From the NCBI GenBank assembly GCA_013619125.1, contig JABXKS010000080.1, forward strand, positions 1 to 64,000: a stretch of 64,000 bases of DNA, given 5' to 3'. This document shows positions 57,053-64,000 of the stretch, one piece after another (the stretch's first letter is position 1; every line of letters begins with the position of its first letter). Made by a program: the position numbers and the translations under genes. The notes under the pieces were generated by a model. The model was not told the DNA's origin, made no database searches, and saw nothing but the letters and a program-made list of their open reading frames with translations. This DNA comes from Clostridiales bacterium. GTDB lineage: Bacteria; Bacillota; Clostridia; Tissierellales; GPF-1.

Positions 57053-58310
57053 AAGTCACCGTTCTCCTTTCAAGTCGTATACCGGATCGATACAGATCGC
57101 CCACCAAGATGAGGGTCGCAACACCTGCATATACCAATAGTATATAGCTTGGAAGCACATCCGACAAATATCCGTGAAGCAAATAACCCAATGGAGAAAT
57201 CAACATGGCAATCATATTTAAGAATCCCATGACACGACCGCGGTTTTCATCTTCGGTATTTTTCTGGATATACACCATCATCGGAATATTGACTGCCATG
57301 AGACAAGCCCCCATAGAGAAGGCAAGAATTCCATAATAGACAACCGGAGGAATCGCATTTAGAATTTCAATGCCCGGAATCACAGCAAATCCCATAGCCA
57401 GTGTCAAAAGCGGCAGCCAAATCATCTTTTTCGAATACCCAATCAGAGTCATATCCGCATCCGCTTGCTGGCTCATTTTGATCGACCAAATTAGAGCGCC
57501 AATAGAGAACAGCGCTTCTGTAATGCCAAATTGTTGACTCGAAAGCTGCAAGTCTCGTACCAAAACCACCGGAATCATAATCCCGATCACCGTGAAGAAA
57601 AAATTAATTCCAATGATATTTCGAATCATCACCCGCATCATCGGGTTATTCGCCATATATCCATAGCCTTCTTTAATGGAAGCAAAATATCCATGGTTCT
57701 CCTCTTCCATTGGTTCGGCCGGGGCAACACGCCAGTAAAAATCAATAAACATTTCCGATATTCCCGAACAAACAAACGAGATTCCATTGGCCAGCAAGAA
57801 TAACTGCGGAGAAATAATCGCATATAAAACCGCACCAAAAATCGGTCCTAAAATGCTGGTTCCCTGCGTCGCCGCTTGAGAAAGCGATTGAATCTGACCG
57901 ATTTTTTCCTCTCGAACTAAATTGGGCATTGCCGCATCAAAGGTAACATTGAAAAAAACACTAACACTGCGCAAAAGGAAAGTAGAAAGATAAACCAGGC
58001 TCACTTTTAATCCCACATTCATAGTGACCGCAAAGACGATCAACATAATCACACCGCTTAGAAGATCGGTGCCAACCACAATTTTCTTTCGATTTTTCCG
58101 ATCAGCAAGCGATCCTGCAAGAGGAGAAAAGATGATCGCTGGAATCGTAGAAAGCAGGATATTAATTGCAAAACTCATCCCGGATCCTGTTAACTGTAAT
58201 ATGTAAAGCCCCATTGCAAATCCATACATCTGTGATCCCAAAAGGGAAACGAATTTGCCTGATAAGAATAAACCCACATTTCTTCTTTCCATTCTTTGAT
58301 CTTGGTTCAT
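57024..58310 (-). CDS. MFS transporter (EntS-like group), first gene of the operon
   Basis: A 428-residue 12-helix transporter of the MFS_3, EntS-like type: NVGLFLSGKFVSLLGSQMYG start, SPLAGSLADRKNRKK loop, then FFNVTFDAAMPNLV in helix 4-5. It is clearly paralogous to the gene at 58452-59744 (same start, same ADRxxRKxIV loop, same GRVMGF late motif). The next genes are the ArsR-type regulator (29-bp overlap) and a second MFS gene. Its promoter bears two inverted repeats. Confidence 0.88.
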   Translation of the reverse strand: MNQDQRMERRNVGLFLSGKFVSLLGSQMYGFAMGLYILQLTGSGMSFAINILLSTIPAIIFSPLAGSLADRKNRKKIVVGTDLLSGVIMLIVFAVTMNVGLKVSLVYLSTFLLRSVSVFFNVTFDAAMPNLVREEKIGQIQSLSQAATQGTSILGPIFGAVLYAIISPQLFLLANGISFVCSGISEMFIDFYWRVAPAEPMEEENHGYFASIKEGYGYMANNPMMRVMIRNIIGINFFFTVIGIMIPVVLVRDLQLSSQQFGITEALFSIGALIWSIKMSQQADADMTLIGYSKKMIWLPLLTLAMGFAVIPGIEILNAIPPVVYYGILAFSMGACLMAVNIPMMVYIQKNTEDENRGRVMGFLNMIAMLISPLGYLLHGYLSDVLPSYILLVYAGVATLILVGDLYRSGIRLERRTVTYEAEIKTEA

Positions 58311-58333
58311 GTTTTTCTCCCATCTAACTTTTT

Positions 58334-58359
58334 ATTTGTTAGAAATTCATCTAACAAAT
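58334..58359. promoter_or_regulatory. Operator 1: ATTTGTTAGA-N6-TCTAACAAAT
   Basis: A perfect 10-6-10 inverted repeat at the predicted start site of the MFS-ArsR-MFS operon (core GTTAGA-N6-TCTAAC). A further half-site TCTAAC lies at 58323-58328. Confidence 0.85.
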
Positions 58360-58361
58360 TC

Positions 58362-58389
58362 AGTATATCATTGTTCTTAACCATGTCAA
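58362..58389 (-). promoter_or_regulatory. Promoter of the MFS-ArsR-MFS operon
   Basis: Minus strand TTGACA (58389-58384), 16 bases, TATACT (58367-58362), framed by the two operators. Confidence 0.82.
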
Positions 58390-58408
58390 GTCAATTTCAA
58401 AATAAATT

Positions 58409-58432
58409 TAAGTTAGATGAGTTTCTAACTTA
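58409..58432. promoter_or_regulatory. Operator 2: TAAGTTAGA-N6-TCTAACTTA
   Basis: A perfect 9-6-9 inverted repeat with the same core GTTAGA-N6-TCTAAC, ~20 bases upstream of the -35. Two identical cores spaced ~74 bases apart would allow co-operative or looped binding. Confidence 0.85.
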
Positions 58433-58436
58433 GTGT

Positions 58437-58464
58437 ACAAAAAAAGACCTCCTAAGAGGTCTTT
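58437..58464 (-). terminator. Terminator of the MFS gene at 58452-59744
   Basis: AAAGACCTC-CTAA-GAGGTCTTT, followed on the minus strand by TTTTTTT; it overlaps the stop codon. Confidence 0.85.
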
Positions 58465-59744
58465 GCTTCTTTCGTTTCGGGTATTGGCTGATAGTACTCT
58501 TGCTTGACCGAATCTCGATAAAACAGAATTGCGACAATGAACATCGCCACCCCGCCATAAATCATTAGGATATAAGAGGGTAGTCGATCTGACAGAATTC
58601 CATGAATCAAAAGCCCCAATGGGCTGATTACCCTTGAAATCGTTGCGCAAAATCCCATAACACGTCCCCGATAGCGATCCTCGGTGCCCATTTGAATCAT
58701 GACCATCATTGGAATATTGATCATCATCAGTGCACCGCCAACTACAAATCCCAAGACAATGTAGATCGGCACAACTTGATCGACAAAAAATGGCAACCGA
58801 TGCGGTAGCACAGGCAACGCATACAATAAAATCATGCTAGCAATCAAGATCATCTGGCCGGTAAATCGACGAATCTGAAAGGCGCCCATCTTTTTCGCAC
58901 CAATCAAACTGAAAATCAAAGCTCCTGCAAAGAAACTCCCCTGCACCATTCCATAAGAATGATCAGATACCCGCAAAGTTGCCACCAGAATCAGCGGCAT
59001 CAATACATCCCATACCGTAAAGAAGAAATTATAGATCATCACATGCTTATACAAGCTCAAGATTTCTTTTTTCTCAGAGAAGTACTCATATCCCTCTTTT
59101 AGGTCATTAAAAACGGATGATACACTTAATGGCATTCGATTCTCGTTACCAGTCTCATCCCGATTGAATTCAAAAGAGATAAAGGTTTCTGTGGCTGCAG
59201 ATAACAAAAATGTAATCCCGTTAATCAGCATAAAGCTCTTTGGGTCTATCCACGAATATACAACACCGCCTAAAACCGGTCCCAAGATATCCGTCAAGTT
59301 ACGAATAGAATGACTGTATGATTGCATCGATCCGAGATGCTTTCGTTCTACCAAGTTCGGCAATGAAGCCTCAAAAGTAATATCAAAGAAAATATTCAAT
59401 GCATTCAATAAGACAATAGCCATGTAAATAAGAAAAACACTCAATCCTTGCGTATTTGCAAACCAAAGTGCGGCCAACATCGTAACGCCACTCAAGGCAT
59501 CCATCCAAATCACGATTCTCTTCCGATCAAATCGATCGGCAAAAGAACCGGCAATCGGTCCAAAAATCAGACTCGGTACCATGCTTAAAAGTAAGGAAAA
59601 AGCAAAGCTCATCCCGGAACCCGTAATGCGCAAAATATATAAACCCATTGCGAAGCTGAACATTTTTGTCCCCAACAGAGAAACAAGTTTCCCTGACAGA
59701 TAGAAAAACATGTTCCTTCTTTCCACTCTTCTCAACAGCATCAT
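58452..59744 (-). CDS. MFS transporter (EntS-like group), paralogue
   Basis: A 430-residue transporter paralogous to the one at 57024-58310: NMFFYLSGKLVSLLGTKMFS start, GPIAGSFADRFDRKRIVI loop, FFDITFEASLPNLV and a late GRVMGF. The pair arose by duplication, but this copy has its own promoter and terminator and lacks the GTTAGA operators, so the two are regulated separately. ATGATG start after CGGAG; either ATG is possible. Confidence 0.87.
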   Translation of the reverse strand: MMLLRRVERRNMFFYLSGKLVSLLGTKMFSFAMGLYILRITGSGMSFAFSLLLSMVPSLIFGPIAGSFADRFDRKRIVIWMDALSGVTMLAALWFANTQGLSVFLIYMAIVLLNALNIFFDITFEASLPNLVERKHLGSMQSYSHSIRNLTDILGPVLGGVVYSWIDPKSFMLINGITFLLSAATETFISFEFNRDETGNENRMPLSVSSVFNDLKEGYEYFSEKKEILSLYKHVMIYNFFFTVWDVLMPLILVATLRVSDHSYGMVQGSFFAGALIFSLIGAKKMGAFQIRRFTGQMILIASMILLYALPVLPHRLPFFVDQVVPIYIVLGFVVGGALMMINIPMMVMIQMGTEDRYRGRVMGFCATISRVISPLGLLIHGILSDRLPSYILMIYGGVAMFIVAILFYRDSVKQEYYQPIPETKEAKTS

Positions 59745-59830
59745 CTCCGATTCATAATATGTTTAAAAAACAACCTAATATCATAGAAACCAAAATTATT
59801 TTACCCCTATTTTTAAACGGTAACAGTAAA

Positions 59831-59859
59831 ATTATAATAGATTTGTTACTGAATTGCAA
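59831..59859 (-). promoter_or_regulatory. Promoter of the MFS gene at 58452-59744
   Basis: Minus strand TTGCAA (59859-59854), 17 bases, TATAAT (59836-59831), giving a ~80-base leader. Confidence 0.7.
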
Positions 59860-59913
59860 TAGATTTCACCATTTTGACATGAGTTCATCTCTTTCCCGAC
59901 ACAACTTTGTCAT

Positions 59914-59942
59914 AAAAAAAGAGCAATGCTTATTGCCCTTTT
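59914..59942 (-). terminator. Terminator of the two-component system operon
   Basis: Minus strand AAAAGGGCAAT-AAGC-ATTGCTCTTTT with one wobble pair and a T-run; it spans the response-regulator stop. Confidence 0.8.
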
Positions 59943-60670
59943 CCCCGCTTTGTTTTTCTATATGTCTGAGGCGTTTCTCCGCGTTGTTTTCGAAATACTC
60001 GGCTAAAATAATGCTGACTGCCATATCCGCAATTTTCGGCAATCTCATACATCTTTTGCTCCGTATTTGCCAAAAGGCAACTAGCTTTTTCTATCCGAAG
60101 CGCCGTAAGGTATTCCCCAAAACTCATGCCCAACTCTTTCTGCATGCTTCGCGTCAAAGACGAAGCGCTCATGTGTAAACAGGCTGCAACTTGATTGAGG
60201 CTCGTCTCTGGATCCGTAAAACTCGCCTCTAGCAACACCCGCGCTTGTTGCGCAAGACTCAACTCATCTGCTAGTTCCTCTATCCGTTCAACACTCTGTT
60301 TCGCGACTCTTTCCTCCGCTTCCCGCAAGACCATAAATAGTTGCTCGCGATCAACCGGTTTCAGCAAATAATCCAATATACCCAAACGAATCCCCTGCTG
60401 GGCATAGGCGAATTGATCATAGCCCGATAGAATCACAACCAAGGTATTCGGCAGAATCGAACGAAGTTTTTCAATCATTTCCAACCCATTCATCTCCGGC
60501 ATATTAATATCAACCAATGCAATCTGCGGCTTTTCTTGGGTGGCAATTCGTAAGGCTTGCTTTCCATTTTCCGCGAGTCCTGCAATCTCCCAGCTCGGAA
60601 ACCAGTTTCGAATCAATCCGGCCAATCCATTTCGAATCGTTCGCTCGTCATCCGCAATTAGTATTTTCAT
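59930..60670 (-). CDS. Response regulator with AraC-type DNA-binding domain (YesN-like)
   Basis: A 246-residue response regulator. Receiver domain 1-120: acidic pair DD at 7-8, phospho-acceptor Asp54 in LVDINMPEMNG, Lys104 in LLKPVD. The C-terminal ~100 residues are an AraC HTH pair (SLNQVAACLHMSASSLTRSM, then IAENCGYGSQHYFSRVFRK and the closing GETPQTYR). The linker is short compared with classic YesN proteins. Its ATG overlaps the sensor-kinase stop by 4 bp. Targets are unknown; the flavoprotein gene upstream is a candidate. Confidence 0.93.
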   Translation of the reverse strand: MKILIADDERTIRNGLAGLIRNWFPSWEIAGLAENGKQALRIATQEKPQIALVDINMPEMNGLEMIEKLRSILPNTLVVILSGYDQFAYAQQGIRLGILDYLLKPVDREQLFMVLREAEERVAKQSVERIEELADELSLAQQARVLLEASFTDPETSLNQVAACLHMSASSLTRSMQKELGMSFGEYLTALRIEKASCLLANTEQKMYEIAENCGYGSQHYFSRVFRKQRGETPQTYRKTKRGKGQ

Positions 60671-62358
60671 CCTAGTCCTCCTCGTTTCGGAATCCGAAGT
60701 TCAATCCGTGTCCCTCCACTTCCCGAAAGAATCCGTGTAATGCCATAATCCTTTCCGTAAACCAATTGCAACCTCCGTTGCACATTCTTCATACCAACAC
60801 CCAACGAGTCCCCATCCCCCTCTACACTCTCCCTCAATTTCCGAAGTGCCGTCGGATCCATGCCAATCCCCGTGTCGCAAATCGCAATCTCCAGCCGCAT
60901 CGCTTCCTCATGAATCTCGATTCGAATCGAACCGCCATTCGATTTTGGCTTGATACCATGATAAATCGCATTTTCCACCAGGGGCTGCAAAATCAATTTC
61001 GGAATCTCCCACTGCGTATTAGCACGGCAATCAATCTCAAACTGCAACCGCTCCTCATAGCGAATCTTTTGGATGAATAAATAATTTCGTATTTGTTGAA
61101 CTTCATTTTCAAGACTTGTCCATTCTTTCCCTTGATTCAAAGAATAACGGAAGAATTTCGATAAAGCCTGAATCATATCGGCCGCCTCATCGGCACCGTA
61201 CTCCAATGCCTTCCACTGAATCGTATCCAAAGTGTTATACAGAAAATGGGGGTGAATCTGCGCTTGCAGCGCTGTCATTTCAGCCCGTTGTTTTTCCTTT
61301 TCCTTCTCTTTCACCTGTAATACCAGACTTTGAATTTGCTCCAACAGCCAATTGAACCGCATTCCTAGCTGACCGATTTCATCTTTCCGTTTCTCTTCAA
61401 AACGAACAAAAAGATCGCCGGCGCCAGCTTGTTCCATCAATATCATCAATCGATTCATGGGCCGAAAAATCCCGCTAATTATGACTCCGACCAAAAAAAC
61501 TGCAACCAATAAAATCCCGCCACCAAGACCCATTAAGGATGTAATCAGTTTTTGAGTTGGCGCAGCCATGGCTTCCTCCGAAATCACAATGCCCATCTGC
61601 CAGCCCGGCACGCCCGTGAGCGGAGCCAAAAACAAACGCCCCTCCTGACCATCCTGTCCTTCGACTCGATACCCCTGTTGATTTTTACCCGTGGCGGCAC
61701 CTAAAGTTTGAAAGGCTTCCAATTCCGTCACCTCATAACCCGCTTGGGTCGGAGTGAAAATATGATCGCTGCCATCCACTAGCCAGCCTTGCCCATCCTC
61801 CACAGTCACCTCGCTAGCCAATTCCGAAAGTTTTGACAAACGGATTGCCGCATTTACATGCCCCAAAGTTTCTCCACTTTCACCAAATATGCGATGGTGA
61901 ATGATGACAATCGGTTCTTCATTGGATTTTGAAATAATCGGATCACTGATCACAAAGTCAGCCCCGGTTTCTTGAATGCGTTGAAAATATTCCCGATCAC
62001 GAATATCGATCACCGTATCATCGGAGATCCACATCATGCCCTCTTCATCACAAATGCCAAAGGATTCAAATGAATCGTCATGCTGCGCATCAAAAGCACG
62101 CATATAAGGCTTGATTCTACGCATATCCATGGAACGAAGCAATTCACTCTCCGTCAGTACCTGAACCTCCGCAATTCGCTGCTCCATCCATCCGCTGATC
62201 TGCGCAGATTTTGCTTCAATAATTTGTTCCGTCAAATTTCTTGTCATTTCCATATTCTGTTGATTGACTTCCTGCCGCGTCACAGCGAGAAAGCTTGTCA
62301 ATGTGACGCTCAAAGCAATCACCACAATCCATACAATTCGATTTCGAAAAGAGCCCAT
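60667..62358 (-). CDS. Sensor histidine kinase (YesM-like, dCache/HAMP)
   Basis: A 563-residue membrane kinase. TM1 ~5-27, an extracellular dCache-like ligand domain ~28-270 (DREYFQRI, FVISDPIISKS, IVIIHHRI), TM2 ~272-298, HAMP ~299-350, then a coiled-coil and a YesM-type kinase domain with the phospho-His ~369 in QAQIHPHFLYNTLD; N-box VENAIYHG and G-box GVGMKNVQRRL follow. DREYF and FVISDP segments are typical of Cache domains binding small acids or amino acids. Start at 62358 follows AGGAGG by six bases; 22 upstream codons excluded. Confidence 0.93.
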   Translation of the reverse strand: MGSFRNRIVWIVVIALSVTLTSFLAVTRQEVNQQNMEMTRNLTEQIIEAKSAQISGWMEQRIAEVQVLTESELLRSMDMRRIKPYMRAFDAQHDDSFESFGICDEEGMMWISDDTVIDIRDREYFQRIQETGADFVISDPIISKSNEEPIVIIHHRIFGESGETLGHVNAAIRLSKLSELASEVTVEDGQGWLVDGSDHIFTPTQAGYEVTELEAFQTLGAATGKNQQGYRVEGQDGQEGRLFLAPLTGVPGWQMGIVISEEAMAAPTQKLITSLMGLGGGILLVAVFLVGVIISGIFRPMNRLMILMEQAGAGDLFVRFEEKRKDEIGQLGMRFNWLLEQIQSLVLQVKEKEKEKQRAEMTALQAQIHPHFLYNTLDTIQWKALEYGADEAADMIQALSKFFRYSLNQGKEWTSLENEVQQIRNYLFIQKIRYEERLQFEIDCRANTQWEIPKLILQPLVENAIYHGIKPKSNGGSIRIEIHEEAMRLEIAICDTGIGMDPTALRKLRESVEGDGDSLGVGMKNVQRRLQLVYGKDYGITRILSGSGGTRIELRIPKRGGLG

Positions 62359-62404
62359 GTCCGCCTCCTGTTTTTCTTCCTCTGCCATTATACAGGATTT
62401 TCGC

Positions 62405-62435
62405 AAAAAAAAAAGGCTGCGCAACGCGCAACCTT
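62405..62435 (-). terminator. Terminator of the flavoprotein gene
   Basis: Minus strand AAGGTTGCGC-GTT-GCGCAGCCTT (one G-T wobble) followed by ten T residues; it separates the flavoprotein from the kinase operon. Confidence 0.88.
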
Positions 62436-62442
62436 TGACTCC

Positions 62443-64000
62443 CTATTTTGCCACCTCTTCGCCGGCGATTCGACCAAATACCGTCAGGTCTGTAATGGCA
62501 TTTCCACCCAATCGGTTCTTGCCATGAATGCCGCCTGTCACTTCTCCAGCCGCATACAAGCCTTCAATGGCTTGTCCTTCTGCTGTCAGGACCTGGGCTT
62601 GCGTATTAATCACAATTCCACCCATGGTATGATGAACAGAAGGCGCTACTTTTTGAATGTAGAATGGCGCTTCTTCAATCGCAAATTTCAAACCGCGGCG
62701 ATTCCAAACAGAATCTTCTCCCGTTGTTTTCATGTCTTCGTTGTATTGATCCAGCACCGTTTGCATGACTGCAAAGTTCAGACCAAAATGAGCAGCCAAT
62801 TCTTTTACGCTGTCCGCCTTGAACAATTCGCCATTTTTCACCAGCTCATCATATTCCTTTTGGAAGTTTTCCATATGGCTGGCTTCTGTCACTTGATTGT
62901 CCCACACCAGATAGCCAATGCTGTCTGTTTGTGCCAAAATCCCTTTTGAAATCACATCGCGACGATCCAACTCGCCGACAAAACGCTCCCCTTCTTTGTT
63001 AAACAGCAACGCGCCGTCAAAACGCGTATCCGCTACGTAAGAAAGGATTCCTGTCGTTGGACTGCAAGCTGGGTAGGTTTGGATAAATTCCATATCCACC
63101 AAATCAGCGCCAACGGCTTCCGCCATCACAATGCCGTCTCCCGTTGTTCCTTCTTGATCCGTTGTATTATAACGCTCATCATATTCCGAATTATACTTCA
63201 CACGCATTTCTGCATTGGATCCGAATCCGCCGGTTGCCAACACGACACCATTCTCAGCAAAGAAAGTCAGGGTTTGATCGCCCTTTGTCGCTTCCACACC
63301 AATCACTCGACCGTTTTCATCCGTCAAAAGCGTTGTCGCTCGCGTATTCATATGAAAAGGAATTTCCATTCCATCCGCCTTCGCTTTCAGCTTGCTGATC
63401 ATTTCATATCCCGATCCGCCTTCCGGGAAGATCGCGCGCGGTACAGAATGACCGCCAAACTGCATCAAATAATCCGGCTGATAGTTTACCTTGATTTCAT
63501 CGCGCAACCACTCGGCACCCGCCAAAGCATTTTCCGCCAAGACCGCAACCAATTCTGGGTTCGCTTGGTTGTCTCCACCCTTTAACGTATCGGCAGTATA
63601 CTGCTCAATCGAATCCTCAACGCCTTTGTTTTCCTGAACCCAGCTGCCCGGTACATTCAATTCTCCGCCCGACACCAAGGTGTTTCCGCCTACAAAGCTC
63701 ATCTTTTCCAAGACTGCAACATCCGCTCCAGCCTCCTTTGCCGTAATCGCCGCCGTCATACCGGCACCGCCAGCACCCACAACAATCACATCAACGCGAT
63801 ACTCCAAAGGAGTTTGATCGCCTTCGGCTGACGCAACTGCAACCAAATCCGTTACCGCTACGCCCGCTGCGCCCAAAGCGCTCTCAATCGCTTCCAACAA
63901 ACCGTTTGTTGAATACGAAGCGCCGCTGACTTCATCGATACTTAGGCTATTCTTCGCCAAGACTTGATCGATGACTTCTTGCATCGGAGCCTCAGAAAGT
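62443..64000 (-). CDS. FMN/FAD-containing fumarate-reductase-like flavoprotein, partial (N-terminus beyond the window)
   Basis: A flavoprotein running off the right edge; the frame stays open through 64000, so the ATG at 63984 is internal. The first visible residues are the end of an FMN-binding domain with the covalent-FMN type motif SGASYS (flavin on Ser/Thr). Then a fumarate reductase/succinate dehydrogenase-type FAD domain: VIVVGAGGAGMTAA, SFVGGNTLVSGG, active-site candidates in GELDRRDV (Arg), VHHTMGGI (His) and GKNRLGGN (Arg). No haem motif is seen. It may reduce fumarate, urocanate or another enoate. Substrate undetermined. Confidence 0.9.
   Translation of the reverse strand, partial: LSEAPMQEVIDQVLAKNSLSIDEVSGASYSTNGLLEAIESALGAAGVAVTDLVAVASAEGDQTPLEYRVDVIVVGAGGAGMTAAITAKEAGADVAVLEKMSFVGGNTLVSGGELNVPGSWVQENKGVEDSIEQYTADTLKGGDNQANPELVAVLAENALAGAEWLRDEIKVNYQPDYLMQFGGHSVPRAIFPEGGSGYEMISKLKAKADGMEIPFHMNTRATTLLTDENGRVIGVEATKGDQTLTFFAENGVVLATGGFGSNAEMRVKYNSEYDERYNTTDQEGTTGDGIVMAEAVGADLVDMEFIQTYPACSPTTGILSYVADTRFDGALLFNKEGERFVGELDRRDVISKGILAQTDSIGYLVWDNQVTEASHMENFQKEYDELVKNGELFKADSVKELAAHFGLNFAVMQTVLDQYNEDMKTTGEDSVWNRRGLKFAIEEAPFYIQKVAPSVHHTMGGIVINTQAQVLTAEGQAIEGLYAAGEVTGGIHGKNRLGGNAITDLTVFGRIAGEEVAK

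Noticed and set aside
62080-62949. 289-codon plus-strand open frame opposite the sensor kinase and flavoprotein
   Set aside because: It runs antisense through two recognised genes and the terminator between them; no start signal or protein motif.
1-64000. Mobile elements, CRISPR arrays, tRNA or rRNA genes
   Set aside because: No transposase or integrase motif, no regularly spaced direct repeats, and no cloverleaf or rRNA-like stretch was seen; duplicated genes here are diverged paralogues, not recent insertions.

Overview
The window looks like chromosome of an anaerobic, amino-acid-fermenting member of the Clostridia (Bacillota). Evidence: strong AGGAGG-type ribosome binding sites, by-eye moderate-low GC, addBA-type recombination genes, a ptb/buk acyl-CoA kinase couple, indolepyruvate:ferredoxin oxidoreductase, PEP-dependent dihydroxyacetone kinase, a clostridial-type monomeric aconitase, an SLH-domain envelope protein, and no aerobic respiratory genes. 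Genus cannot be fixed from the sequence. I see no rRNA, tRNA, CRISPR array, insertion sequence or phage gene; almost everything reads as ordinary, dense chromosome.

Layout. 1-2.3 kb: a 5'-complete but window-truncated secreted protein and two tandem DUF3892-like genes. 2.3-7.9 kb: addB-addA. 8.0-10.8 kb: small housekeeping or unknown genes. 10.8-18.7 kb: the most coherent metabolic block, a minus-strand ptb-iorA-iorB-membrane protein-buk operon with a clear -24/-12 (sigma-54) promoter and upstream palindromes, preceded by a PrpR-N/PAS/AAA+ sigma-54 activator. Together these would turn aryl- or branched-chain 2-oxo acids into acyl-CoA, reduced ferredoxin and then ATP. 18.8-23.6 kb: upp between two Cof-type phosphatase genes, a secreted transglycosylase with SLH-like repeats, and a cation:proton antiporter behind a fluoride riboswitch. 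23.7-25.8 kb: dhaK-dhaL-dhaM. 26-28.7 kb: glnS and a nucleoside hydrolase.

28.7-37.5 kb: two tandem Crp/Fnr paralogues convergent with a membrane polyferredoxin pair, a MalT/LuxR-type STAND regulator, a cysteine-rich secreted protein, and a patatin/esterase pair. 37.8-42.1 kb: acn-icd-citrate synthase operon, the oxidative branch to 2-oxoglutarate (probably for glutamate synthesis), with repeated ATGCA-N8-TGCA sites and a cre-like site in the divergent control region. 42.1-50.9 kb: two MFS transporters, a HAD phosphatase, a lipoprotein, a small kinase-like protein, and an unusual five-gene operon (D-2-hydroxyacid dehydrogenase, TauE/SafE permease, dipeptidase, tocopherol-cyclase-like protein, TraX-like protein). 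51-54.7 kb: acetyltransferase, YheO-type regulator plus RidA, tag, threonine aldolase. 54.8-59.7 kb: three MFS transporters, two sandwiching an ArsR-type regulator whose promoter carries two GTTAGA-N6-TCTAAC inverted repeats. 59.9-64 kb: a YesM/AraC-type two-component system downstream of a window-truncated FMN/FAD fumarate-reductase-like flavoprotein.

Starts were chosen from ribosome binding sites wherever the longest open frame began upstream of, or inside, the Shine-Dalgarno sequence. Function calls come from reading motifs by eye; no database search was possible.
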